From the NCBI RefSeq assembly GCF_918797505.1, contig NC_092795.1, positions 35,327,131 through 35,391,130 on the forward strand: a DNA stretch of 64,000 bases, in the 5' to 3' direction. Both the position numbers and the translations under genes were made by a program. Positions within the stretch are counted from its first letter, which is position 1. The number at the start of each line of letters is the position of its first letter. Shown piece after piece: positions 1-12,256 of the stretch. This DNA is from Bemisia tabaci (lineage: Eukaryota > Arthropoda > Insecta > Hemiptera > Aleyrodidae). A model generated the notes under the pieces. The model ran no database searches. It had not been told where the DNA came from and saw only the letters and a list, made by a program, of their open reading frames with translations.

Positions 1-77
1 ACTATTGATAGAAATTTTCTCTTCGTATAGTTGTTTAAGTGAAAAAGAATGACTAGTTTTGTTTTGTCTTTTTTTAG

Positions 78-2921
78 CATGCAGATACATTCAAACCCAA
101 GACGCTGATTATGATAACGGTAAGACGATCAATATTCATAATGTACGATGCTCGTTAACAGCAAAATTGTTCGCGTATTTTACGCGAATCAAGTTTCCAA
201 ATCGTTGCATCGTTTAAACATCGTCCAAGTTTCTGAATCGTTGCAAATAAGATCCATATTTATCATTTATCTTTCAATTGTAATGAAAATTGGGTAGGAA
301 CCGTCAAAAAAAATGACGCGTGGTCCTAGTTTTGCGGCGATTTTAGCGTCACGCAAGCTCTGAAAGGGAGAGCGGTCGAGTCTCGAGTCATCTTCCCAGT
401 GTGATGCGCCTTCAAACCAGCCAGCGACAATGTGGCTACACCCGTATTCGAATCGCAAGTCTCGCATTGCGTTTGGTGTGATGCGAGAAGTATTCCTGCA
501 GTCTTGCAGGCGCTAATATGAGTTTGACGCCGACCGCACCGTGTTCGGCGCGATTATTCGAACTCCCGGTAGAATAATCGTGGCATCGAACAATGGGGCT
601 TAAAAGGCCCATGTTGTGTTTCGATGCGAGCATTCCAACGTTGCCTTGTTTCTCCCAATGACATATTTTTTCTGAGAAAAGTTAGGAATGTTCTCTATGT
701 TCGCGTTTTTAGATTGAATGGACTATCAAAGAAAGTACGAATTAAAGCACTCTGATACATGATTCTTCATAAGAATTTCACGTAATATATATTTATCCTG
801 TTTATTTAGCCTGAGAATAATCAATTTTAATGTAACACAGAGACACATGTTTAGCATGTATTTCGTTGCAGTGAATATACAATTGATGCCTTCAAGGAAG
901 TCTATTACAATGACAAGTGAAATTTCAAAGTTAACAACGGAAATTTCCATGTCATAGTGACATTTTTAACCAGACAATTTTCAAAACTTTTCAATTTTTT
1001 TTAAAAAAAAGTCTGACCTGCTCGGCGTAATTTGTGTGCGGTTTTACGGAGAAAAAAGATATCCACACTGGAAAAAAAAGTCGCTTGGATCTTGAGTCCA
1101 GACTCTTGTGAACAGTGATAAGGAAAAATACTCTTGATTTAATCGGATTTTTGTTTGAATCAAAAGAGGGATCCGCTTAAATTAAGAGGCTTGCTTCTCG
1201 ATTGAAGCAAAAATCCGATTGAATCAAGAGTATTTTTTCTTATCAATGTTTTTAAGAGTCTGCACTCTAGATCCAAGCTACTTTCTTCCAGTGCAGTCGG
1301 CTGTATCTCTTATTTGCAGTAGACGAATGTGTCTTGATTTTCCAGGACGACGTGTTGACTTGGCCTCACCGAGTCGTTATTTCTGCTTTTCTGACAGGTG
1401 TTGACGAGAGGTGTAAGACGTTGTATGACCCAAACAGATCGGTATCTTTTGATTTCGAGTGCAATAGATGTTTCTGCATGAGTTTTGGGGTCGCAGCATG
1501 TACGCGCAAGGTATGCAGTCGTGGAGACCGCGGGAACAAAACGGAAAAAGCCAATAATGGCCCAGGTAAAATGTCTTAATAATTCCGTCAATGGAGAATT
1601 TGCATGCAAATTTTTTATTGCTTCATCTGAAAGTGCTTAAAGAGCTGATTTCACAGTGTTTTTTAAAAAAAATTCTGATACGGGAAATAGTATAAAAATA
1701 GGTTTAAGACTGACAAAATGCACCACCTTGTGACGTTATCTGGCAACATTTCCTATTTTAATACATGTATTTTCGCAGATTAGATCATTTTGTCATATCT
1801 TCTCCAATAATTGTTCAGTTCATGAACCGAGGGTATCCCCGTGTTCAGTTCACTCAGCAGTTTCCACTAATACACGGAATTCATTACAATTTCGGACACC
1901 TGCAAATTCTCTAATGCGCACACTAAAATGAAAGTATGGCGATTTTTACCAGAGGTACAGGAAAGTCTGGCATCAGTCTACTTGATTTTGGACACAATAG
2001 GATATAGTTTACCAGGCATCTGCTGGTATTTACCATTTTTTTGACGAATCCAAATAAATTTAGGGTCTCGGCGAACATGGGATCCGTGGGTGATCATTAC
2101 TCATATCACTGTCACTCAAACCAACTTTTTTTCTTCTCAGTGCTCGCTCTCGCAGACATCTAACAATACACCTCTCTGAACCTTAAATCCAAGGAGTTCT
2201 CTTGTGTAAAAGGAGTTTAACAACTTTTTATTACTTTAAAATTGAGTTGATCAAAATACCAAAATGAGAAGAACAAGTGAAAAAAAAAACATGTTAAATC
2301 GGAGGAAGAGAATAATTATTATATGAATCTGATGACCGACAGAAATAACGATTTTGCAACTTCACGTCACATGAGAAAAAACCAGTGGTGAACAGCAACG
2401 TCACAATCGAAGGAATGTATTTTTCCAGTCTCTCCATTGTTTTCTGTACTGAATTCACCACAAAATGTACCACAATCAACACAACATTTGTGTTGGTTTG
2501 TGTTTTCACTCCTTATATTAACCAAAAGTAACACAGGAACACAAATATTTTTATCAGTGCAGTGTTGACTTCTTCGACCGAGCCAAAGGTCGGCTTGGTG
2601 CAGAGTTTGTTCGATGCAATACAGGGAAGCTTTAAATTTACATAAAAGGGAGAGAAAGCACTTTCGTCGACTTAATTTTATTTGATTTTTTACTCCCGCA
2701 CAGATCCTCGTTGCTTGAGCGGCAAAACTTATTTCAAATCTGGCTGCAACTCTTGCTTCTGTGTTTCCAACCCTTTGGTCGTCGCCTGCACGAAGATGTA
2801 CTGCCCTAAAGCACCGAATTCATCCCCCGTGCGGGCCATCCCACCCAAGATCGATTGCAAAAAAGACCCCACCCTTCGCATTGATACATTATTGTGGTAC
2901 GAACCATGTGTAAAAAAATAA
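78..2921 (+). CDS. Pacifastin-domain protease inhibitor A, 5' end outside window
   Basis: Predicted secreted serine-protease inhibitor with two pacifastin light-chain domains. Three exons are seen: 78-119, 1398-1565 and 2704-2921, all joined in phase 1. Exon 1398-1565 holds domain 1, with six cysteines in the order C, then CNRCFC, then G-VAACTRKVC. Exon 2704-2921 holds domain 2 (CNSCFC, VACTKMYC) followed by a short tail and a TAA stop. The family pattern is C-x(9-15)-C-N-x-C-x-C-x(6-7)-C-x(4)-C. The first exon is paralogous to 5196-5243 of the next gene (same phase, same CA-TG(C/T) start), so a signal-peptide exon should lie left of position 1. AATAAA-like signals follow near 2918 and 2997. 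The exon joins are phase-consistent but untested. A donor-like GGTACGA at about 2896 could give another 3' end. Confidence 0.7.
430..560. repeat. Copy of the dispersed GCGCAATGCGTGAAGTAT module
   Basis: A roughly 100-bp unit with the elements AGAAGTATTCCTGCAGTCTTG, AGGCGCTAATATG and GACGCCGACCGCACC. The same unit recurs in the two hAT elements at 28.7 and 37.6 kb, in the palindrome at 8762-8835 and near 51,290. It lies in the intron of pacifastin gene A. Confidence 0.6.
1066..1293. mobile_element. MITE family 2 (CACTGG ends), copy 1
   Basis: Non-autonomous DNA transposon with terminal inverted repeats. It begins CACTGGAAAAAA and ends TTTCTTCCAGTG, with GGATC-GAGTCCAGACTCTT next to each end. 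A CA dinucleotide flanks both ends as a possible 2-bp target duplication. Other copies are at 9520, 16496 and 39580. Confidence 0.8.
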
Positions 2922-4313
2922 AATGTTTTCACACATTGATTTTCCATGTAGAATAATGACTTACTACCTTGATTATCTCCGCCTCCTATTTTCAGCAAAT
3001 AAATCCTATATTTACAGTGAATAGGTGAGATATAAACCAGTAAATGAACGTATTTCTGCCAAACGGAACTACGTGAATTATGACGTGAGCCCTTTTATGT
3101 ATATATTCTTTTGGGTCTCAGGGCTCACGTCTTCAGGCGCATAGCTCCGTTTAGCAGAAATACGTCCAAATGTGAAACTGTTGCGCTTTACGGAAGAGGG
3201 ACTTGGTTGGAATATTCAGTTTCGCTTGTATTATAATATAAATGGTATAATAAGTATTACTATTATATTATTACCATACTATTATAAGTATAATTGCATT
3301 ATACTTGTAATGCGCCTTTGGACAGGGCGAGAATCAAATAATCACAAGAAAATTCCACAAATTGAAGTTCAAGAATATACTCAAAATCGGTGGGTATAAG
3401 TTTACATGCCCAATATATTCAAACTTCTCGTTCACCTGTAAACTATATTCCGTGTCGGCCAATTAAATCAGCCACTAAAAACTTGCAAAATTATGGATAT
3501 TTTACTTTCATATTAGCAAGATAGTGTGATATAAAAAGTAATTTTCAATTGCATTCAAAGCATCTAAATTATTTACTTTTACTTCGCTGTACCTTCCAAA
3601 AAGAGTCTTTCTAAAAAAGGTAAAGCAGCTCCCAAAATAGACGGCATGTTTGGTCGTAGTTATAAAAAACGTTAATGCCACTTTCGAAAGTTAGGCACCT
3701 CAAAATTGAACCTTAGAAAGCAAAGAGGTTAGCAAATTGGTTAATTAATACGTGTTAGAATGACTTTAAAAGATTAACAGTAATAAGCCCTCACAAACCA
3801 AGGTTTTTAACAGAGTGCTGATCGAACGAGCATGTGCTGTATATTCCGACTTGTTTTATTTTTATCATAAAAAACCTCATTTTTTCGATTCCAAGAAGCG
3901 CAAATTTTATCATCCAAAATATTAAGTGCTAAAAAAATATCACGTTGGCTGATACAGCGGTGAAAGTTGCTGATTTCATATCTTTTCCTTGTAAATGCAC
4001 TGGTGGAAAAGTAAATAAAATATTAAAAGCTTCAAGGGAACCATGTGCAGCGCTGATATCACTTTCTCTTTTCACTTATCTGAAAAGTTCGAAAGTTCAT
4101 CGGTAAATTCTCCATCAATAAATTTGCAGATTGGGTTGTTTTCGACGGATGACTTTTTTTGTGCATTTTGCATGGTTATTCGCTGTGTTTTTTTGGCATT
4201 CTCCATGAGTGGTTGGAACAGTTTGACAGAGCCGATTGGAATATAAACATATATAGGAATCATTTCTTCTCGACTGAAAAATTTTACTCTAATCTTGCCA
4301 CCAGCATTGTGCA
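2922..4313. other. Intergenic, no gene seen
   Basis: AT-rich DNA between the two pacifastin genes. A short imperfect inverted repeat lies at about 3050-3170 (CGTATTTCTGCCAAACGGA against TCCGTTTAGCAGAAATACG). No coding exon is recognisable. Confidence 0.5.
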
Positions 4314-4550
4314 CACTGAGAAAAAACTATGGTTTATAAACCTATTAGAGGTAAATATGGAACACCTATAATAGTCGTAAATAAACTACTGATTCTCGGT
4401 CTGTGAACCATACTAAGGTCTCTGTACCTAATTAAGGTACAGAGACCATAACTAAGGTATATGTGCTATTATTATATGTAGAGGTACTACTATTAGTGGT
4501 GTTCCATATTTACCACTAATAGGTTTATAAACCATAGTTTTTTCTCAGTG
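4314..4550. mobile_element. MITE family 1 (CACTGAG ends), copy 1
   Basis: A 237-bp element with terminal inverted repeats of about 50 bp, beginning CACTGAGAAAAAACTATGG and ending CCATAGTTTTTTCTCAGTG. CA flanks both sides. It lies just upstream of the pacifastin B start and may overlap its promoter region. Orientation is opposite to the copies at 17743 and 18165. Confidence 0.85.
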
Positions 4551-4595
4551 CAGTTACTTCACGTATCCCAGTTCAAAAAGTCTCAAGGCAACAAA

Positions 4596-7500
4596 ATGTA
4601 CCATCGGTCGGATTTAGCCTCAAAATTGATATTAATTTCATTAATATCAGTCCTCTGTAAGTTTTATCTTATGATTATTGAGTATATAACTCTAGTTTTT
4701 CCAATCTGTTATTGATTTTATTCCAGATGCCGATAATAGTTGGTCGTAAAGAATTGAATTTCAAAAACCAATAAAAGATAACTCGAAAATGTCTTCTTTG
4801 TAAGTACCAAAGAAAAGGAATAGCATCAAGCTTGAATTTTTTTTAAAAAGTATAGACTATTGACTACTCCGAGTTTTAATAAATAGCGAAAGGGGACCTT
4901 GGTCTGCTAGGGCGAAATTTTTAGTAAGCAATTTTGGTCGAATCATGTCAAAAAATTCGTTTTTAAGATTTCAAAGGAAAACTTTCTCCAGTGCTTCACA
5001 GAATTAATATCAAACAATTATCTCTATTTTTGTGCCAAAAGAGGACGCAATGCTGCTTTATAATCTGACAATCTTATACCTGGAGAAGGCATGTAGATTA
5101 GAATTTTGTGCCTGAATGAAAGTATTAACAGTTTTCCTAACTGGTAGTTATTTCTTCGATTTTTACAATTTTTTAATGAATTTATTCAGTTTCAGCATGT
5201 GAATCTTTGCAAACGAGACAACGCAGAGCCACCACTCAAGAAGGTAAAACGATTGATTTTTTTATGTGTAATGACAGCCCCCCCCCCCCCAAAAAAAAAA
5301 AAATACATTCAAGATTGAATAATATCCTCTAGTTTCACTGATCTCTTCCAACATTTTTTTTTTGTCAAACTTTGTAGTTAAGCAAAATGTTCCTATGGAT
5401 CTGAGAATTTCCTTGGAAATTTTAAGATCCTCTCGTTTTCGTCGATATTTTTTCATTTTTCTGAGATTTTGGGATGTAGTTTCCAGTAAAGGGTACACTT
5501 TTTTCTGAAGATGTAATCTCAGGGACAGATTTCCTTTTTGCCTTGCAGTTTGGCCATGTTAGAACCTCAAAATGGCATACTTCACTAAAATCTAGACGTA
5601 TCAAATTGCGATTTACTATCAGACTTGTGTGAATGAAATCGCTTTTTGGTAAAGTTTTCGGATATATGATGCCTTATTGGTCCAATTTATTATTTTCAGG
5701 TACCATCAATAACCATTATTCATAATTTCTGATGGGATGTCGTGTTTCAATCTAATTATTTTGTACGCAAACCTTGCGGTTTCATCAAATTCTGGACAAT
5801 TTTAACAAATAATTATGGAATAAATTGAGTTTTCAACATTTTTCGTAAAATAAAATATGTTGAAAAACCAGCTCATACCTAATTCCAAGGTTTGCTAACC
5901 GGTCAGGTAGCGCTGGAACAGCTTCAATTTTTTTCCAAGTCAAGTCTGTATATTTTATTATTTAGCACTCATAGAAATAACTCTATACTTTTTACCTCCA
6001 CGTTGATATCCAAGCTGTATTTAAATATGATAATCGATACGATAATGTAGTTTTTTTTTTTTTTTTTTTTTTTTTTTTCTTTTTTAACTTTGTCTTTCTC
6101 TTCCTTTACAGAGCTCGATTCCCACTGCCCGGCAGATTTTGGTAAGCAAGAAATCACATCGTGGAAAAATGATTGCAATGATTGTTTCTGTATCGATATC
6201 ATGAAGGCCGCCTGCACGAGAATGAAGTGCACAGGGGAACATTATGCAGTAAGCTTAGGAGCTGAAGAACAAAAGCTGGTGAGTGTTAAAAGTATTTAAG
6301 AATATATTTTACAATCCAACTTTTTTAAATGCTATGGAGTAAAATATTATTTTTTTTTTCAACAAAAAAATTATATGTTGTTAAAATGTTGAATCAGTTA
6401 TACGAGATTATCATTTCATGGGTTGAAGTTACGCTTCTTCAATGTAAAGTTTAAAGTTACCTCATTTTCTACAAAAAAGAAAACTAACAACATTTCAATT
6501 AAACGTTAATTCGTTCCTTTTTAACAAAGATAAAACATGAAGAGGGATATTTCCAGTTAGAGGTAAGCATTTTTTTTTTATTTAAGCCAGTGGTCTGCTC
6601 AGAGAGATCTGCTAGGGGATTGAGTCGGAGCAAGGTGGTCAAAAATTACATCAACTTCGACGTCATGACCAAACAACTTGTCTGGTATGGTTATTTTGAC
6701 AGGATGACCGAAGAAAGAGTTGCGTTCCTGGAGGCATCATGTCAACTGTTGGTTACCCGATGAGTACCATTCAGAGTTTGACGATCGCTCCTGAAAACTT
6801 GCTGACTCTCGCTAATTACCCGATGACTACATGGCAGGTCATCGGCCAACGCAATCTCCCAGCACCTTTCAAAGGTGCTGCGTTGAGATAGCCTTAATGT
6901 CTGTTTGAGCCGCCATGATAGTCACATGACAAAAGTTTGTCATCGGGTATTGCATGAAAAAACAGCAACGTTTTTTCTTCTGATACCTCCAGAGAACGCA
7001 TTTCTTGCTGCCAAAAAAAAAAATGCTTGATTGGGATCCTAATAAGATAAGATTAATGGGACGCCCAGAGGAAGGATGGTGACAAGGGGTTTTAAATAGA
7101 ACGAGGGAGTGCGAACTCCCTGAAAAGTTGTGGAAGGACAGTGCATACTGAGGCAATTAGATGTCGCAGAGCAATAGAGAGCGCCGCGAAAACGGCTCCT
7201 AAGTATGTATCTGCTTAGGATAATTTGATTTATTCATTTAACAAGAACCCCTCTTATGAAATTTAATCTCTCTAGTGATAAGTGTGATTTTAATTCTAAT
7301 TACAGATCCCAGATGTGTGAACAATACTGAAAATTCTTGGAAAGAGGACTGCAACACCTGTTTTTGCGTGTCGAACCCACCAAGGGTCGCCTGCACCAGA
7401 AAGCTCTGTGTGACGCCTCCATCAGATGTCGCGCCCCAGAGAGTCAAACGTGACATTAAAGACGATCTCTCCAAACATTTTGAGGAGGAAAATAAAATGC

Positions 7501-7622
7501 AAGGAGACCAGCCCTGGACACCAAGCCCTCTTTTGTTGAATTCAGGTACCCAAGTACACCCTAACGTCTGGACCGCGACTGCAGCGCTCTCTGTCATCAC
7601 TGCTGTCATTGCTCGAATCTGA
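4596..7622 (+). CDS. Pacifastin-domain protein B with signal peptide and hydrophobic C-terminus
   Basis: Tandem paralogue of the preceding gene. Exon 4596-4656 starts with ATG after ACAAA and encodes a signal peptide (MYHRSDLASK, then an Ile/Leu/Ser-rich core). It ends in phase 1 and fits exon 5196-5243, which fits exon 6112-6278 with pacifastin domain 1 (CNDCFC, AACTRMKC). Exon 7306-7622 carries domain 2 (CNTCFC, VACTRKLC), a charged linker with a dibasic KR, and a C-terminal hydrophobic stretch of about 18 residues ending in RI-stop, which could be a GPI-anchor signal. Exon 6112-6278 ends in phase 0 while 7306 begins in phase 1, so a small exon or another donor is missing from my model. An alternative exon at 4726 (ATGCCGATAATAG) would stop after seven codons. 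Likely extracellular; target proteases unknown. Confidence 0.65.
6600..7215 (+). mobile_element. RTE-like non-LTR retrotransposon 3' fragment
   Basis: A degenerate coding remnant inside the last pacifastin B intron. One frame reads LVWYGYFDRMTEERVA, typical of the region after the reverse transcriptase in RTE/BovB-type elements. Further on, REC-LPEKLWKD and a WR-like tail follow but contain stops. A better-preserved 3' end of the same kind is at about 15,815-15,985. Confidence 0.55.
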
Positions 7623-8291
7623 AAACTATTCAACAGGATGCAAGTGAGGCACTAGCTGAACTGAGAACCCTAAAACACATTAAAACACACTACCTGAAAT
7701 TGAGGAATATTTTACTTACGGTTTTACTGTTTTTCGTTTAGTTTTAAAATTATTTGTAATTGTTGTGTCTTTTTGACAATACTGGAGCCCAACTCACGTC
7801 TTATTTAAAATATTATAATATCGAGTAGTATATGTGTACCCCCAACACCAGCTGTCGACATTTTTAACATTTGGAACAGTTTTAGGTCTCTTGAAATATT
7901 TGAATGACTTCTTTCTGCAACTTTAAAGTGTTATACTTTTGAAATGTAACACTTAGTCGATTTCGTTTCATATTAAAAAAAAAAATATGTATTCAGAGAA
8001 TTACATTTTACAGACTATTTTGGGTCTCTTTTTCTTCTCACATATTATATAATGCTTTTTGGTTCAAAAACAGTGAAACAATACTTGAATTATTTTTCCT
8101 GATTCCATTTTTTTCTCTTGAGTGAGGTGCCTCTTGAGCGTCTTCATAAATTTAAAAACATTAAATAAATTGATGCTGAATTGAACTAAACTGGGTCCAA
8201 TGAGGTTTATCTCCTCCCACATGTTACTTATATGTTCCAAAAGGCTCATATTAATCGTAGTCTATCCTCACTTGCTCATTTTTTTATGATC

Positions 8292-9250
8292 CCCTTGGTA
8301 AAAATTGGCGATAGGCGAGCTGCGTTTCAAAATACCATAGGAGTTCTTATAGCCGACTGAAGAAGGCGATAGAAAATCATATAGCTGGCTGTAGAAAGTG
8401 GAAAAAATCATACGGCCGGGCTACACGAAGCGATGAAAAATTATACAGCCGGGCTATAGTTCCTATCGCCAGGCTTTACACTTTATCGCCTGGCTGTTGC
8501 TTTTTCGGCATCGGCTATAAAAGGCTATAAGAAATTGTGTAGAAATTCGTGTGCTTTGTAAATCCTTAAGTTTGTACGGAATCACCTTAATATTTACAAA
8601 ACGCACATTATATTTTCCTTTACTACATATTTTTTCTCGTCAATTAAAATGAGAATAATCCATACAGAGTGTGCAAACATTTCAAAGTCATAAGTTGAAA
8701 AACGCTGACTCAACGAGATTAAATATTAGAGCCTAACACAAAGCGGAGCGGCGGCGCACTGGCGCCTACAAACCTAACAGGGATACTTCACGCATTGCGC
8801 AATGCGTGAAGTATCCCTGTTAGGTTTGTAGGCGCAAATGCGCGTTTTACGCTGGCTGCCCGCCTACCGCTCCTCGCCGCAACGCACCACGGCGCTTGAA
8901 GCAACTATTTCACACCAGAGGTATTGCACAGTATCATACGAAATTTCAGGCGCTACAACATATTAGGAATGGGAGGCATCCTTCAAAAGTACGGAGCTTT
9001 CCTCGCAAAATAAATCAAGATACTACGGCCCATAAAGAGAGCGGTACTCCAAAAACTTACTAAGTCCTAGCATCCGTAATTAGTAACGTTTAGCATACAC
9101 TTTATCGCCAGGCTGTTGCTTAGTCGCCATCGGCTATAAAAGGCTATAAGAAATTGTGTTGCCGGCTAAAGAAGCTATTGAAAATCTTACAGCCGGCTGT
9201 AGGTCTATGGTATTTGGGAACACAGATTCTACGGCAAATTTTTAACAGGG
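8292..9250. mobile_element. Inverted-repeat DNA element with CCCT-GTAAAAATT ends
   Basis: The left end (about CCCCTTGGTAAAAATTGGCG) matches the reverse complement of the right end (CAAATTTTTAACAGGG). Subterminal ACCATAG-type and GCCGGCTGTAG blocks are also inverted between the two halves. The interior contains the perfect 74-bp palindrome at 8762-8835. No transposase frame is seen, so the element is non-autonomous. Confidence 0.65.
8762..8835. repeat. Perfect 74-bp palindrome
   Basis: Two 37-bp arms with no spacer: the left arm begins GCGCCTACAAACC and ends GCATTGC, and the right arm is its exact reverse complement. The arm is a version of the dispersed GCGCAATGCGTGAAGTAT module, so two copies are joined head to head. 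Confidence 0.95.
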
Positions 9251-9519
9251 TCTCCATTTTTAAAACGGCAACCTAAACAGAGCCTTGAGTATATAATACA
9301 TTTTAATGACCTTAAAATAATGAGTTTGAATTTTTTAAGAGTAAAAAAATTCATGCATTCTTGAGGCAGTGCTCCATACTGCACCACCGTTCGATTTGAA
9401 AAATATTTCCAACTTTGTCGAGGTAGGCCGTTTTTTTCTGACGAGATTTGGACTCGGGACAGTTCTCAAACTATTGGGGACAAGCAATTGGTATGGTATG
9501 GGCATGGATCCATCACATA

Positions 9520-9731
9520 CATTGGATCTAGAGTCCAGACTCTTGAAAACATTGACAAAAAAAGGACTCTTGATTCAATCATATTTAAGCTTAAATCAAA
9601 AGGAAATCCGCTCAAATTAAGAGGCTTGGCTCTCGATTTAAGCTTAAATCTGATTGAATCAAGAGTATTTTTTTTTTTTTCGATGTTTTTAAGAGTCTGG
9701 ACTCTAGATCCAATGTGTTTTTTTTTCAGAG
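9520..9731. mobile_element. MITE family 2, copy 2
   Basis: Inverted ends built on ATTGGATCTAGAGTCCAGAC and its complement around a TTAAGCTTAAATC core. The left CACTGG terminus has decayed. It lies in the gap between pacifastin B and the repeat-rich secreted protein gene. Confidence 0.75.
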
Positions 9732-9875
9732 TAGTCTATAGGATACAGTAAAGAAATTCTGAAAAAATTTACCATTGTGTATTTCAATCACATTTATTCT
9801 GCTTTTAACGGTCCAGTTTCACTATCTTCCACGTTTTACCTTATGATCAAGACTCACTGTTTATTGATCAGAGTC

Positions 9876-11904
9876 TTAAACGTGAGTATTAAGGTGTCCG
9901 CTCTGCTTGCGATTTGGTGCTGGTCGCGCAGAGTTCAAGGCCAATGGTGATGTCTGAGCATGGGCTACACCGTGGGCGCCAGAGGGTGATGTCAAAGAAT
10001 GGGCTACACCTTGGGCCCCAGAGGGTGATGTCAAAGAATGGGCTACACCTTGGGCACCAGAGGGTGATGTCAGTGAATGGGCTACACCTTGGGCACCAGA
10101 GGGTGATGTCAGTGAATGGGCTACTCCTTGGGCACCAGATGGTTTTGGCCATTCGTTGGCACGTGTGTTCTGTAGCCATTCGTTTGGTGGCCAAAGAGCT
10201 GCTGATTTGCCGTCTCGCTGCCAGGCTGTCGACCAGGCAGACACGGTATTAGGAAGCCAGTTAGGCTCTGAGCCTGAGGACCAGTCAGCCATTACATCAG
10301 GGGATGCCGAAGATCTGCCTACACCGATAGGATATGAATAAGCATATCTGAAAGAGCTACTTCCTGGGTTCTGTTCAACGGCGACAGAAACAGATTCATC
10401 TTTCCCGGGAACCGATGGAGCAGGGGAGAGTTGCGCACTCTCACGGTGAGTCATGGAAGGTGCCTGGTCTTTGACGTATGGTGGCTGTCTGTCCACGGAG
10501 TAGATTAAAATAGCTGGTTCGAGTTGGGCACCGGGGTTCACCGCTGGTGGCGCGGCCTGTTGGTAGCCGCCTGAAACCTGAGCACCAGGAGCTGGACTTC
10601 CGGGAACGCTTTGCCATGGTGTATGGATGGCTGGAGAGAACTGCGGGTTCGGGCGCTGGGTATGGTGAGCCTCATGAGGGTGATTGTAAGGCTCTTGTTT
10701 ATGAGTCTCGTGGGGGTGATGAGACTCGTGAGAGTGCTCACAATCCTCTTTGCGGGTGCTTTGCGATTGGTATCCGGCGAGGTTTGAAGGCGCACTGGCA
10801 GGGTAACTCTCCGGGAGGCTCGAACTTGGCGAGAGTTGGTAGTATTCGACGTTCGGGGGTTGGAGGTTCGAGCCGAAAATCTGAGCCTGGTACTCCTGTG
10901 GCCGGAGGTTCTCGTAGGTGAGGGGAACGGCAGGGGAGAATTGGGCGTTGATTTGTTGGTTAACGTCTGTGTGAGGTCTGCCGAGGGGAGCAAGTTGGAA
11001 AGGCTGCCGGCGTAAGTTGGTGGTGATATGCTGCCTTGGCGAGGGATTTTGGGCAAGGGAGACACCGGCTAGAAGCCCACAGATCAGCCATCGCTGCAAC
11101 TGAAATATATGCATTAATTTCGATTTATTTCAGAACCTTTGAGAAAACGGAGTGAGAAAGTTATTTCACTGCTCCAAGAGCATTCCAAAACGGAGAGGTT
11201 TTAAAAAGGGAGTAAAGAGTAGCAGATTTTAATGTTCATACAGTTAGTTCCTTCCGAGACAGCTGCTGATTATAATCTCCATCAAGTCTCATCTTCCAAA
11301 AGAGGAAAAAAATACTAATATGAAAGCTCCAACTTAATTTCTTACCTTACTACAAAAATTAATGGTGTTACTGTCAGTGATTGCGGCTGGGTAAGTTGGG
11401 TCGTTAAGAGGTAAAATTTTCAATGTGAATGATTTTTTAATTCTGAGCTATTTTTGCCGCACCCCCATATTATTACTTTAACCTGCTAACGTTATGTTTT
11501 TTTCTGCGTGTTCTAATCTAAACGACGACAAGGTTCTCACTCACAATCAGACAGGAAAAACATACAATGTATCCATACAGAGTTTATCCTGTGCAATCCA
11601 ATAGAACATATTTAAAAGAGCTACTCAAATGCGTGATTTGAATTGAAGCTTTAAATGATGACTGAATGAAACTTTCTTATAAAAACAAGACAATTCCGTT
11701 TATAGTTCTTCTTATATTGCTTAAATTGATGTGGATTCTTTCGGAAAAATCTAGGTGCTTCAAAATGATCTTGCTTCTTCCTTTAGCATAGCAAGAATTT
11801 AAACGTTCTCGTTAATGAATGACTCAGGACTCACTCAATGCTGAGCTCATCTTAATACTTTACTATACGTCGTTAATTTTATCGATTGTTTCCTTTTTTT
11901 TTTG

Positions 11905-11947
<43 letters not shown>

Positions 11948-12256
11948 CTCCCAACATAATATGCATTAAAATTGTTCAAAATGATTGAACTCAGCGGAGT
12001 GAAACAAAATTTTTTCTTGAATTTAAAAAAAAAAACATATCTGTCATTGACTCCCCCACCCCAACAAGTACTTTTCCATAGACCTAAATGCCCAAGCTCT
12101 CGGTTCCGTTTTGATATTGGATTAAATGGTGCTTTGTTTTGATTGCGTACGTCGTGTAAGTCTGAGCTCCTCCTCAATTTGAACCCATCATAAAAAAATG
12201 AAAATTAAACTTGAGGTCAGTGTAATACTTACCCAAAATCGCACTGGTCCGGCCAT
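9876..12256 (-). CDS. Secreted low-complexity protein with 13-aa tandem repeats
   Basis: Two exons on the minus strand: 12233-12256 (MAGPVRFW) and 9876-11099, joined in phase 0 across a GTAAGT...TTTCAG intron of about 1.1 kb; 415 aa in all. The join creates a convincing signal peptide: a basic start, then LICGLLAGVSLA, with cleavage likely before QNPS. The mature protein is rich in Pro, Ser, Gln, Ala and His and is probably disordered. It has four Q(F/L)SP motifs, a His-rich patch (CEHSHESHHPHETH) holding the only cysteine of the mature part, and five 13-residue repeats of the type PSGAQGVAHSLTS near the C-terminus. AATAAA (minus strand) lies about 80 bp past the stop. No known domain is recognised. 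A cuticle, eggshell or salivary role is possible but unsupported. Confidence 0.75.
9948..10142. repeat. 39-bp coding minisatellite, five units
   Basis: Five in-frame 39-bp units at the 3' end of the secreted protein gene, each encoding 13 residues. The three central units are nearly identical; the unit nearest the stop codon differs most. Because the period is a multiple of three, copy-number change keeps the frame. Confidence 0.9.
11880..11945. repeat. Poly(A) tract, about 40 bp
   Basis: A run of about 40 A residues in the intron of the secreted protein gene, preceded by a T-rich stretch. It is low complexity, and its exact length is likely unreliable. Confidence 0.8.

Noticed and set aside
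9889..10921. Several open frames on both strands across the 9.9-11.1 kb gene
   Set aside because: They are shadow frames kept open by the 39-bp repeat and GC-rich codons; only the frame with the spliced signal peptide makes sense.
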